A DNA stretch of 10,966 bases from Mageeibacillus sp. UBA5770 (GCA_002418705.1 DIEQ01000061.1:9869-20834), one strand, 5' to 3'; shown: positions 1-9,320, counted from the first letter of the stretch. Numbers and translations are program-made. The notes: generated by a model not told the origin, from the sequence alone.

Positions 1-363
1 AATTAACTGATCAAATTTATCGCTCTTTTCACAATACCCTTGAATATCAAGGGCTTTAATAGTCTCAAGAGGCGGTGCCATATCTTTATGCCCGGTAAGC
101 AGGAGAATATACAGATCAGAATTAAATTCACGAATCTGAGCTACCACCTTATCTCCGTTGATTGGTGACATGAGAAAGTCAAGAATAAGCAGGTCGTATT
201 TACCGTTGCGTATCATCTCAATAGCATCCGTCGGCGATGTAACACCGGTGAATTCATAGCCATTGCGCCGCAGCACAACAGAGAGAGAGTCGATAATACC
301 GACCTCGTCATCTAGGACTATGATTTCATAAGGTGATTGAGATTCCGTTTTTTTCCTTCTCAT
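1..363 (-). CDS. Response regulator receiver domain (partial, runs off left edge)
   Basis: N-terminal 121 residues of a two-component response regulator; the C-terminus lies beyond the window. A CheY-like receiver fold is visible: the acidic pair D18-D19 (IIVLDDE) for Mg2+, the predicted phospho-acceptor D62 in LILDFLM, the switch Thr T90 in LLLTGH and the conserved Lys K113 in YCEKSD. The start is the ATG at 363, with a GTGGGGAT-like ribosome binding site about 8 nt upstream. It begins 21 bp after the stop of the histidine kinase gene, so the two are almost certainly co-transcribed and form a cognate pair. Whether an output domain (DNA-binding, HD-GYP or other) follows cannot be seen, so its link to transcription of the upstream NRPS genes is inference. 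Confidence 0.93.
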   Translation of the reverse strand, partial: MRRKKTESQSPYEIIVLDDEVGIIDSLSVVLRRNGYEFTGVTSPTDAIEMIRNGKYDLLILDFLMSPINGDKVVAQIREFNSDLYILLLTGHKDMAPPLETIKALDIQGYCEKSDKFDQLI

Positions 364-384
364 GGTGCTTATCCCCACTGCACA

Positions 385-2202
385 TCAAATAACTGGAATT
401 GATATTGAGAAAGTCGTCCCCTTGCCAACTGTTGAGTCAAACCACATTCTGCCGCCGAATTTACCGATGATTGTTGAGTACGACATGTACAATCCCAATC
501 CCGTACCCTTTTTTGCCTTTGTTGTAAGCATCTCTTTAAAGAGCTTTTCCTTGACATGGTCCGGCATTCCGCACCCATAATCCTGAACAGCAATCAAAAG
601 CGAAGCCCCCTCCTGTGATATGGAAAGGTCAATTACACCCTCATTCCCCTCATACGCTTCAATGCTGTTAGCAATCAAATTATTGATGATTTGAACAAGA
701 CTGTTTACTTCACCTCTTATCATAGTCGATTTTTCAAGCCCGCATATAACATTTAGTTTACAAGCATATTTTTTTAGTTCGTGATTCATCAAAATATCGA
801 TTCTTTTCAGCAATTCATTTAATTCAAAATTATCTGTCGTTGAAGAAGTAAGCTGAACCGCCTGTCCTTTGACCGTCGAGATAATATCTGACATATACTC
901 ACAATAGCTGCGCATTTTTTTTGTCCAGACACGCATTTCACTTGCAATCTCATGATGGTCTTCCTTTCCGACCTTCGGATCGTCAATCGAGTCATCATAT
1001 TCATCAATCAAATCATTGACGCCTTCGATACCTCCGGAAATTGACATGATCGGAGTTTTTAGATTGTGGGCAATGCCCCCTACCAGCTGGCCGAGTGTAA
1101 TGAGATGTTCCTTCTCAATCAGCTGCGCCTGTGTTTCGCGGACAAGTTCAAAGGACCGCCTTAACTCCGTGATGTCCTTGAGCAAAATTATCGTTCCCTT
1201 ATATCTGTCCTGCGTTATTACCGGGGTAATCTCGATGGCAAAAATTTTATCAAATCCATCTTTAGAAAAATGTTCTTCGAAATGTGTTGTTCTCCGTTCA
1301 TTTATTGTCTGCTCAAGCTTTTGTTCAAATTGTGCAAGTCCGTCAACAGAAATTTCTTTGAGCGGTTTACTCCACTCCCAGACACTCATTTTTCGTTTTA
1401 TGGGAGTGACGGCTGCAAAGGTCTTGATTAACGTCTGGTTGAAGTCGATAATTTCTACACTGTCATTAATTACAATATAGCTGTCTGATATATGGTCTAC
1501 AATTGTCTGCAGCGCAATTGGTGCAATTCCGAGAAAATCATACTTCAATATGGCAAACATTACACATACAACAGCAAAAGTGAAAGAGATGGGTTCATAG
1601 TACATAGAAAAAGAGAAAAGCCGGAATACGAATGCAACATCAACAGAAAGAGGCACGATTGCACCGATCGTGAACAGCAGGGATTGTTTTGAAAAAAAGC
1701 CTGCATTCTTTATCGAAAAATACAACAAAAACCAGAGACCAAGGATAATAAGGGGATATGCCAAAGCAGCCTGTATATTGATAAGGGGTCCCCGGATAAT
1801 TTCGTTGTTCATGAGTGAATATTTTTCAAGAAAGAGATGATGATAATCATTTGTCCAAATGACAATAATATTCGCAATCGGAAAAAGAACAAGGAAATAG
1901 TGCCGTCGCTTCAGGTTTGAGCCTGTAGAAAATGAGCGTCCCAATAAAAAAGTAAATACAGATATAAAACCCACTGCGGAAAAGTAAATGTTTGCAAAGA
2001 CCATCCCTGAATATGCGAAATAATAGATGGCATATGCCTCAACCAGCATACTCGCGCACCAGATAAAAACGCTGGTTATCAGCCCGAGAGACAGATAATG
2101 CAGCTCCTGCTTTTTTCTCATTCTTAATACAAACAGCAAAAGAATAAACACCGATACAGTCGATATATGAAGCAGTACAGTCGCTAAATCATTTAAATGC
2201 AA
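385..2202 (-). CDS. Membrane sensor histidine kinase (N-terminal 7TM, PAS, HisKA, HATPase)
   Basis: 605-residue sensor kinase, the presumed partner of the response regulator 21 bp downstream. Residues about 8-220 contain about seven hydrophobic segments (roughly 8-27, 36-57, 65-88, 102-117, 143-163, 173-195, 203-219), matching the 7TM sensor module of Gram-positive histidine kinases. A PAS-like domain follows (about 228-345), then the dimerisation/phosphoacceptor helix with predicted phospho-His H379 in GGIAHNLKTP, and a C-terminal ATPase domain with N-box NNLIAN (507-512), G1 DYGCG (541-545) and G2 GTGLGL (566-571). The residue after the phospho-His is Asn, where Glu or Asp is usual. The start is TTG, chosen because a strong GGGAGGTG site lies upstream and the next in-frame Met is residue 28, which would delete TM1. 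It starts 35 bp after the NRPS stop with no terminator between. The sensed ligand is unknown; the NRPS product is a speculation from position. Confidence 0.95.
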   Translation of the reverse strand: MHLNDLATVLLHISTVSVFILLLFVLRMRKKQELHYLSLGLITSVFIWCASMLVEAYAIYYFAYSGMVFANIYFSAVGFISVFTFLLGRSFSTGSNLKRRHYFLVLFPIANIIVIWTNDYHHLFLEKYSLMNNEIIRGPLINIQAALAYPLIILGLWFLLYFSIKNAGFFSKQSLLFTIGAIVPLSVDVAFVFRLFSFSMYYEPISFTFAVVCVMFAILKYDFLGIAPIALQTIVDHISDSYIVINDSVEIIDFNQTLIKTFAAVTPIKRKMSVWEWSKPLKEISVDGLAQFEQKLEQTINERRTTHFEEHFSKDGFDKIFAIEITPVITQDRYKGTIILLKDITELRRSFELVRETQAQLIEKEHLITLGQLVGGIAHNLKTPIMSISGGIEGVNDLIDEYDDSIDDPKVGKEDHHEIASEMRVWTKKMRSYCEYMSDIISTVKGQAVQLTSSTTDNFELNELLKRIDILMNHELKKYACKLNVICGLEKSTMIRGEVNSLVQIINNLIANSIEAYEGNEGVIDLSISQEGASLLIAVQDYGCGMPDHVKEKLFKEMLTTKAKKGTGLGLYMSYSTIIGKFGGRMWFDSTVGKGTTFSISIPVI

Positions 2203-2207
2203 GTCGA

Positions 2208-2215
2208 CACCTCCC
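2208..2215 (-). promoter_or_regulatory. Ribosome binding site fixing the TTG start of the kinase
   Basis: The minus strand reads GGGAGGTG here, with the GGAGG core 7 nt upstream of TTG at 2202. This near-consensus Shine-Dalgarno sequence supports the rare TTG start and therefore a complete first membrane segment. Confidence 0.8.
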
Positions 2216-2237
2216 AGCGCCTATAAGAACGGACTGT

Positions 2238-5200
2238 TTAACCGGATCCGGATCCTTCTGCAATCTGTGCTTTAATTATCTCAGCAAGTTCTTCGGAATG
2301 TGAATTGATAAAGTAATGCTCGGCTTCAGGAATTACATGAAGGTAGACATCATCAGAATATGCAAGCCAGCCCCTGTGGCTCTTTTCATAATTTCTGGTA
2401 ACTTTGTCTTTCGATCCGACAATACAGTGAATGGGTGTGTTCAGCTTGAGATGCTTATTGGAAGCAAGTCTGTGAAGGTATTGATAAAAGGACTTCGTAT
2501 CATGTCTGAATGCTTTTATGATAAAGCCCATGTTAACGGAATCAAATGAAGCATACGGCAATCCGATACTGCTGAGATACTTAATAATTTTGTCATCCGG
2601 ATAGAATCTCCAGGGATCGAATACGCCTCCGTAAACACCTGCATATTTAGGCGGAACGATACCGCCAACGAATATGGCCTTAATTGGTATGCCTTCATTT
2701 TCAACAAGCCTTGCGGTTTCAATCAGAGCGGCGCTTCCGACACAATGCCCATATAGAACGATCTCCTGCGGATTCATCTTCTTAATTTCCGCAAGAACAA
2801 GCTCAGACACGTCTTCAACGGACAGATAGGTCTCATCACCGTCCATGTCATGGCCGGGAAGGTTTACAGCAAGCAGATCATATTCAGGCAGATGCTTCGC
2901 TGCCGACTCTGATAAGTTACGATACGAAATAACATTGCCGCCCCCGTATGGGAAACAAATCATGGGTGTTTTACCTTTTTGTGATTTAGGCGAAAGCCTG
3001 AAAAGGATTGAAGCCGCGTCATCTATGTTTTCGTGGTCGATTCTTTGAGCCAGCTGTCGAATCGTCGGATGATTGTACAAATCCACGAGGGTCATATCCT
3101 TATACCCGCAAGGGATTCTCGAGATTACTTTAATGGCACTGAGTGAATCTCCGCCAACAGAAAAGAAATCATCATCTATACCTATCTTCTCGAGACCAAG
3201 AACATCCGACCACAGATCCGCAAGCATAATTTCCGTTGAAGTCTGCGGCGGCATATAGATACTCGCAGGTTTAATAGCTTCGTCACTGCCCGGTAAGGCA
3301 GCCCTGTCGATTTTCCCGTTTCGATTAAGCGGCATCTTATCAATCTGAATAAAGAAAGACGGAATCATATACTGAGGCAGATTTTTCTTCAGGAAAGTTT
3401 TAAGATCATCATACGACAGCTCCTCTTCACCGACAAAATATGCGAACAGCTGACTTTCCCCGCTCGTCTTTTTTGCGATGGCAAGAACTTCCTTAATGAA
3501 TGGATGCTTCAACAGCTCGGACTCTATTTCGCCAAGCTCCACCCGGTATCCGCGAATCTTAATCTGATTATCGATTCTGCCTAAGTATTCCAGATCCCCG
3601 TCGGCTGTCACCCTTGCAAGGTCACCGGAATGATACAGCCTGTCTGAACCGGAGAAAGGATCCGGACAGAATTTCAGGGCTGTCAGTTCAGGATTATTCA
3701 AGTATCCCCTTGCGACGCCTGCTCCGCTTACACACAGCTCACCCGGTACTCCGACGGGCAGGAGATTCATGCTCCTGTCAACGACATAAGCCTTAAGTGT
3801 CGGTATGGCTTTGCCAATATTACTTATGTTTTGCTCGATTTCCTTTTCCCGGATTTCCTTAAATGTGACATGAACAGTCGTTTCAGTAATACCATACATA
3901 TTAATCAGCCTGGTGGCCGGATATCTTTCTCTGAACGGCTTGAGCATACTTGGTTTTAATGCATCTCCTCCAAAAATGACATACCGCAGCTCCAGATTTC
4001 GTACGTCCGAAGATTTTTCCTCGATAATCAGGTTGTTAAATGCCGCAGGTGTCTGGTTGAGGACTGTCACCTTTTCGTTTTCAAGGATGGAAAGGAATGC
4101 TCTCGTGTCTTTCGCATCCTGTTTTTTGACAATAACCAGCTTGCCTCCATACAGCAGAGCCCCATACATTTCCCACACAGAAAAATCAAAACAAAATGAA
4201 TGGAACAGCGTCCATACATCCTGCTGAGAGAATTGGAATTGAAATTTGCTGTTAAACAGCAGTCTGACCACGTTCCCATGCTCGATCATTACGCCTTTCG
4301 GCTTTCCTGTCGAACCGGAGGTATAAATAATATATGCCAGGTTATGCGAATTATGATTTTGAATGAGATTGGATGCTTCCGGGACCGAATGGCCGGTATC
4401 GTCAAGGCACAGGCATTCGAGGTACGGAGAGAATCTGGTCTCATGCACCTTTTGTGTAAGCATGACCAGTGCCTTGCTGTCCTCAATCATGTACGAAATA
4501 CGATCATCCGGAAAATCCGGGTCTATCGGCAGATAGGCAGCTCCCGCTTTCAGAATGGCTAGAATCCCGACTATCATTTCAAACGAAGGCGCTGCTGAAA
4601 TGGCAACAATGTCATCCGGGTGAATTCCCTTGTCCCGCAGGATTCCTGCCAGCATATTCGACTTACAGTTAAGCTCACCGTAGGTCATTTCCCGGTCCTC
4701 AAAAACAAGCGCGATGTTATCCGGATTCCTGCCGGCCTGCTCCTCAAAGATCCGATTTAAAGTCATCTGTTCCGGATAATCTGCCAGGGTATCATTAAAT
4801 TCGTAAATCAGCTGATGTCTTTCTTTTTCAGACAGCATATTAATTTCTGATATTTTTATCTGCCTGTTCGCTGTAATCTCATGGATTATATTCGAAAAGT
4901 GCGACAGAAGCCTGTCAATCGCAGCCCCGGTAAACAGGTCTGTGCTGTATTCGGCATTGATCCGGATCGTTTTATCTTTTTCACAGGCTTCCAACGATAT
5001 ATCAAATTTAGATGTCCGTATATTGAGTTCATCAGGCGAGAAAACAAGGTTCTCCGCGCTGATGCCATGAACATCCATATTTTGAAAAACAAAGGCCGTA
5101 TCAAAGATTGGATTTCTGCCTAAATCCCTTGTCTTGCATATTTTTTCTACCAGAAGTTCAATCGGATAATCCTGATTCTCGTAAGACTCGAGCAGATTTG

Positions 5201-8200
5201 CCTTAACATTATGAAGAAACACAGAAAACGGTAAGTCTTTCCGGGGGAAGTTCCTGATTGCTAAAGTATTTACGAACATTCCAATAATATTACTGACATC
5301 AGAATGCTGCCTTCCTGCAATGGGGGTCCCGACAATAATATCCTCCTGACCGGAATACCTTGATAAAATAATATTATAGGCTGCAAAAAGTATCATAAAA
5401 ACAGTTGACTGCGTTTTGGACGCCAGTTTGTTTAGCGCTGCCGTTGTATCTTCATCCAATATGATTGAAGTTTTATCACCTCTGAAGCTTTTCCTGGGCG
5501 GTCTTGAAAAGTCAGTGGGCATATTCAGAACAGGCAATTCATCTGCAAACTTATTAAGCCAGAACTGTTCCTGCCTGTGCAGTTTTCCGGAATCAGACAT
5601 CTGGTTCTGCCAGACAGAATAATCCTTGTACTGCGTTTTTAATTTCGGTATTATTTTACCTGCATAAAGTTCCGAAAATTCCCGGAGCAGTATGTTGATT
5701 GATTCACCGTCGGAAATAATGTGGTGCATGTCAAACAGGAGAACATGCTGATTATCACCGAGTTTGATAAGCATGATTCTCAATATCGGTGCAGTATGGA
5801 GATCAAACGGGCGTATAAAGGATTTAATGATCCCTTCGATATCGTCCTCGCGTGATTCCTTAAATGCTATTTCAAAATCCACATGTTCATGAACGATTTG
5901 TACGGGTTCACCATCCACTAAATCAAAGGATGTCCGAAGTGACTCATGTCTCTCAATGATTGTCTTAATAGACCGGTCAAGCAATTCCCGGTCAAGTTTT
6001 CCTTCAATCCGCAGAATACCCGGCAAGTTGTAGTTTATCCCCTCCCCTTCTATCTGCCGCAGGATATAAAGCCGTTTTTGCGCTGAGGAAGCAGGGTAGT
6101 AATCTCTTTTTTCTATGAGGGGAATCGGCGAATAAGCTTTGTTGGCTGCGTCATCAATTTTAGCGCTCATTTTTAAAATCGTCCTGTTTGCAAAGATATC
6201 CCTGATTGTCAGTTCCACATTGAATTTTTTCTGAATTTCGCAGGATAGAGCGATGGCACGAAGCGAATCGCCTCCGATATCAAAGAAATCTTCTGTAATG
6301 CTGACATGCTCTATCTCCAGCATCCCCGACCATATTTGTGTCAGCGCTTTCTCAGTATCAGAGACAGGGGCAATATAGGCTGCTTCGGCTATATCAGTGA
6401 ATGCAGGCGCAGGAAGAGCTTTTCGATCAACTTTGCCATTTGATGATAAGGGAAGGTTCAAGAGGCATATAAAAAATGTCGGAATCATATATTCCGGAAG
6501 ATCCCGGGACAGATGCTTCTTCAATTCTGAGGACTTCACCTCTTTTTCAGCAGCATAATATGCACATAGATATGTCGAACTATTATGTGTCCTGCCGACA
6601 ACTACTGCACTTTTTACATGTGAATGTGAAAGAAGTTTGCTTTCAATTTCGCCCAGTTCGATTCGAAATCCGCGGATTTTCACCTGGAAATCGAGTCTGC
6701 CTAAATACTCAATATCACCATGCGGGAACCAGCGGGCACTGTCTCCTGTCTTATACAGGATTTCTCCCGGATTGTATGGGTCGCTGACGAATTTTTCAGC
6801 TGTAAGTACAGGATTATTGATATATCCTCTGGCGACCCCTACTCCTCCGATATAAAGTTCACCGGGTATTCCGATCGGGAGAAGAGTCTTGTTGCGGTCA
6901 AGAATATAGAGTCTGATATTATCAATTGGCTTTCCGATCGGTACAGTTTTCAGCGAGACTTTCGGAGAGCAGTTAAAGTAAGATACATCAACAGCAGCTT
7001 CCGTCGGTCCGTATAAATTATAAAGTTGTGTTCCGTTTTCTGCATATAAAGTCCGATTAAACAGGTCGACCTGATTTGTTGTCAGCGCTTCTCCGCTCGC
7101 GAAAACCTGAGCCAGCGATGAAAGCTTTGCACTGCATGCATTTCTGGTGACATAGTCCAAAAAGGCACCGAGCATGGATGGCACGAAATGCATTGTTGTT
7201 ATGAAGTCACGCGCAATCGCCTTGATGATTATTCCGGGATCCTTTTCACCGCCCGGTTCAAGCATAGATACCTTTGCGCCGACAAAAGTCCACCAAAACA
7301 GTTCCCATAGGGATACATCAAAAGTAAATGGTGTTTTCTGCAAAATAGTGCTCTCACCGATTATCGGGTATTTTTTTTGCATCCAGTTTATTCTGTTGAC
7401 GATACTGCGGTGCTCAATCATAACCCCCTTGGGCTTACCGGTTGATCCGGAAGTATAGATGATATAGGCAAGGCTGTCGGGACCGCTGATAAGACTTAAG
7501 TCAGACGGATCGCCGGTATAGATGGCTTCATCATCAATACTCAGCACATCTGCATCTAAGGCAAAACGTCCGGACAATTCGCGCTGGGTGAGAAGTACTT
7601 CAGAGCTGCTGTCCTTCATCATATATTGAATTCGGTCCAGCGGATAATCCGGGTCCATCGGAAGATAGGCGCCGCCGGCCTTGAGAATAGCCATGAGTCC
7701 GATAATCATCTCAAAGGATCTGAAAACAGAAATTCCGACGACTGTGTCTGACTTTACGCCTTTTTCCCGAAGAATCCGGGCAAGCTGGTTGGAGCGTTCA
7801 TTCACTTCGCGGTATGTCATCTGCTGATCCCCGTATATCACGGCGGCATTGTCAGGCGTCTTTTTCGCCTGGGCGTATAAAAATTCATGCAGCGTCTTAT
7901 CCTCCGGGAATTCCGCTGCTGTGTTGTTGAACTCGTAGAGGATCTGATGCTTTTCTTTTTCAGAAAGCATTTCAAGGCGTGAAATAGCCCTTTCCGGATT
8001 ATCGAGCGCATGCCAGAGCAAGCTGATGACGTGCTGGTGCAGGTATTCAATTTCTTTGGCATTGTATATTTCCGCCAGGAAATCATAGTCAAATATGTAT
8101 TTGCCGTTGTCATCCCTGTCATTGATATGGATGACAAGCGACTCGACCTGATGACCGGAAAAATGCCATCTTGTCGCAAAATCTTCCTGCGATTTTTTGG

Positions 8201-9314
8201 TGACCAGCTTGGTGTTCTGATAATTAAGAACGATATCAAAAAGGCGTCCGGGCAGCTTGTGCTTCTTTTTCAAGTCCCGGATCAGATAGTTATACGGATA
8301 TTTCTGATGCTTGAGTATGGATACGGTTTCTTTGAGCATTTCATTTGAAAACTGCAAAAAATTCTGTGTGTCACTCATTTGGATCCGTATCGGCGCTGCG
8401 ACGCTGACAAACATCCCGATCGTGTCCTTTTCGCGGGAGTTGACCCGGTTAAGTGTTGTCGTTCCGAGAATGATATCTTCTGTACCTGTCACACGGTGTA
8501 TATATATCGACAGTGCGGAAAGGAACAGGGTGAATACAGATACATTGTTCCCCGTACAGTATTCGCGTATTTTATCAGATAATTTCTGAGGTGTGATGAA
8601 CGTCTTGCGGCCGGAGTTTGTTGTTGTGCTGTTCAGCGCCTGTGGCTTCAGGATTGTCGGCTCAGGAAAAACATCAAACTTGGCATTCCAATATTCCCTG
8701 TCGCGAATGAATCGTTCCGATTCTTCATATTTCTTTTCGCTGGCGAGGTGTTCAAAGAAGGATGGTTTACTCACATCTTCAATCGGCAGTTCATTTTTCA
8801 TCGCCGAATAATACCCCATCACTGCATTTGCGGTCACACTGATTGACCAGGCATCAGCAATCATATGGTGCATCTTGCTGTACACACCGCCGTTTTCGTC
8901 GTCCAATTTGAATATGGCAAAATAGCAGAGGTCCGAGTCATAGAGATCAAAAGGAATTTTGGTCTGCTCGGCATCCCATCGATAGAGGTCATCAACACCA
9001 TTACCACGGCTGAAGTCTATAAAATCAAGTTTTTTCTCTGTATATGGAGACAGGTACTGGCTCGCGTCCCCGTCTTTTTCACGGACGTGAATACGTAAAC
9101 CGTCATTATTCCTGATCGTTAAGTTGATAGCCCTTTCAAGTGCGGCATAGTCGATCTGACCCTTTAATCGAAGGGTTCCCGCGATAACATTCATACATGT
9201 ATCCGGATATTTTTGTTCGAGATACCAGATGGATTTCTGCGGTTGTGAAAGCGCAAAATACTCTGTTGAGATTTCCATATTCACTCTTTTCTGCTCGCGG
9301 TAAATTGATTCCAT
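2238..9314 (-). CDS. Dimodular NRPS, C-A(Ser)-T-C-A(Thr)-T-TE
   Basis: 2358-residue cytoplasmic peptide synthetase predicted to build X-Ser-Thr and release it. C1 about 16-455 (HHMIADA, H149-H150); A1 about 465-965 (Y620 TSGSTGKPKG); carrier T1 with pantetheinylated Ser S1017 (GGDSL); C2 about 1072-1500 (HHIISDG, H1197-H1198); A2 about 1508-2005 (Y1664 TSGSTGKPKG); T2 with S2057; TE about 2116-2350. A1 code residues D666 V667 W670 H709 F738 S740 L767 V775 D776 K961 read serine; A2 residues D1710 F1711 W1714 N1753 I1780 G1782 M1806 V1814 H1815 K2001 read threonine. No epimerase or loading module. The TE triad appears to be C2191-D2303-H2333, with Cys as nucleophile. Order and length resemble DhbF (bacillibactin; about 2380 residues). 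The ATG at 9314 has GGGTGA 6 nt upstream; M13 is an alternative start. The frame is intact. Residues and order are seen; substrates follow from known codes; the product is inferred. Confidence 0.97.
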   Translation of the reverse strand: MESIYREQKRVNMEISTEYFALSQPQKSIWYLEQKYPDTCMNVIAGTLRLKGQIDYAALERAINLTIRNNDGLRIHVREKDGDASQYLSPYTEKKLDFIDFSRGNGVDDLYRWDAEQTKIPFDLYDSDLCYFAIFKLDDENGGVYSKMHHMIADAWSISVTANAVMGYYSAMKNELPIEDVSKPSFFEHLASEKKYEESERFIRDREYWNAKFDVFPEPTILKPQALNSTTTNSGRKTFITPQKLSDKIREYCTGNNVSVFTLFLSALSIYIHRVTGTEDIILGTTTLNRVNSREKDTIGMFVSVAAPIRIQMSDTQNFLQFSNEMLKETVSILKHQKYPYNYLIRDLKKKHKLPGRLFDIVLNYQNTKLVTKKSQEDFATRWHFSGHQVESLVIHINDRDDNGKYIFDYDFLAEIYNAKEIEYLHQHVISLLWHALDNPERAISRLEMLSEKEKHQILYEFNNTAAEFPEDKTLHEFLYAQAKKTPDNAAVIYGDQQMTYREVNERSNQLARILREKGVKSDTVVGISVFRSFEMIIGLMAILKAGGAYLPMDPDYPLDRIQYMMKDSSSEVLLTQRELSGRFALDADVLSIDDEAIYTGDPSDLSLISGPDSLAYIIYTSGSTGKPKGVMIEHRSIVNRINWMQKKYPIIGESTILQKTPFTFDVSLWELFWWTFVGAKVSMLEPGGEKDPGIIIKAIARDFITTMHFVPSMLGAFLDYVTRNACSAKLSSLAQVFASGEALTTNQVDLFNRTLYAENGTQLYNLYGPTEAAVDVSYFNCSPKVSLKTVPIGKPIDNIRLYILDRNKTLLPIGIPGELYIGGVGVARGYINNPVLTAEKFVSDPYNPGEILYKTGDSARWFPHGDIEYLGRLDFQVKIRGFRIELGEIESKLLSHSHVKSAVVVGRTHNSSTYLCAYYAAEKEVKSSELKKHLSRDLPEYMIPTFFICLLNLPLSSNGKVDRKALPAPAFTDIAEAAYIAPVSDTEKALTQIWSGMLEIEHVSITEDFFDIGGDSLRAIALSCEIQKKFNVELTIRDIFANRTILKMSAKIDDAANKAYSPIPLIEKRDYYPASSAQKRLYILRQIEGEGINYNLPGILRIEGKLDRELLDRSIKTIIERHESLRTSFDLVDGEPVQIVHEHVDFEIAFKESREDDIEGIIKSFIRPFDLHTAPILRIMLIKLGDNQHVLLFDMHHIISDGESINILLREFSELYAGKIIPKLKTQYKDYSVWQNQMSDSGKLHRQEQFWLNKFADELPVLNMPTDFSRPPRKSFRGDKTSIILDEDTTAALNKLASKTQSTVFMILFAAYNIILSRYSGQEDIIVGTPIAGRQHSDVSNIIGMFVNTLAIRNFPRKDLPFSVFLHNVKANLLESYENQDYPIELLVEKICKTRDLGRNPIFDTAFVFQNMDVHGISAENLVFSPDELNIRTSKFDISLEACEKDKTIRINAEYSTDLFTGAAIDRLLSHFSNIIHEITANRQIKISEINMLSEKERHQLIYEFNDTLADYPEQMTLNRIFEEQAGRNPDNIALVFEDREMTYGELNCKSNMLAGILRDKGIHPDDIVAISAAPSFEMIVGILAILKAGAAYLPIDPDFPDDRISYMIEDSKALVMLTQKVHETRFSPYLECLCLDDTGHSVPEASNLIQNHNSHNLAYIIYTSGSTGKPKGVMIEHGNVVRLLFNSKFQFQFSQQDVWTLFHSFCFDFSVWEMYGALLYGGKLVIVKKQDAKDTRAFLSILENEKVTVLNQTPAAFNNLIIEEKSSDVRNLELRYVIFGGDALKPSMLKPFRERYPATRLINMYGITETTVHVTFKEIREKEIEQNISNIGKAIPTLKAYVVDRSMNLLPVGVPGELCVSGAGVARGYLNNPELTALKFCPDPFSGSDRLYHSGDLARVTADGDLEYLGRIDNQIKIRGYRVELGEIESELLKHPFIKEVLAIAKKTSGESQLFAYFVGEEELSYDDLKTFLKKNLPQYMIPSFFIQIDKMPLNRNGKIDRAALPGSDEAIKPASIYMPPQTSTEIMLADLWSDVLGLEKIGIDDDFFSVGGDSLSAIKVISRIPCGYKDMTLVDLYNHPTIRQLAQRIDHENIDDAASILFRLSPKSQKGKTPMICFPYGGGNVISYRNLSESAAKHLPEYDLLAVNLPGHDMDGDETYLSVEDVSELVLAEIKKMNPQEIVLYGHCVGSAALIETARLVENEGIPIKAIFVGGIVPPKYAGVYGGVFDPWRFYPDDKIIKYLSSIGLPYASFDSVNMGFIIKAFRHDTKSFYQYLHRLASNKHLKLNTPIHCIVGSKDKVTRNYEKSHRGWLAYSDDVYLHVIPEAEHYFINSHSEELAEIIKAQIAEGSGSG

Positions 9315-9320
9315 TTTTAG

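Noticed and set aside
2238..9314. Epimerisation, methyltransferase or reductase domains in the NRPS
   Set aside because: The spacing between T1 and C2 and between T2 and TE leaves no room for them, and no corresponding motifs are seen, so L residues and thioesterase release are expected.
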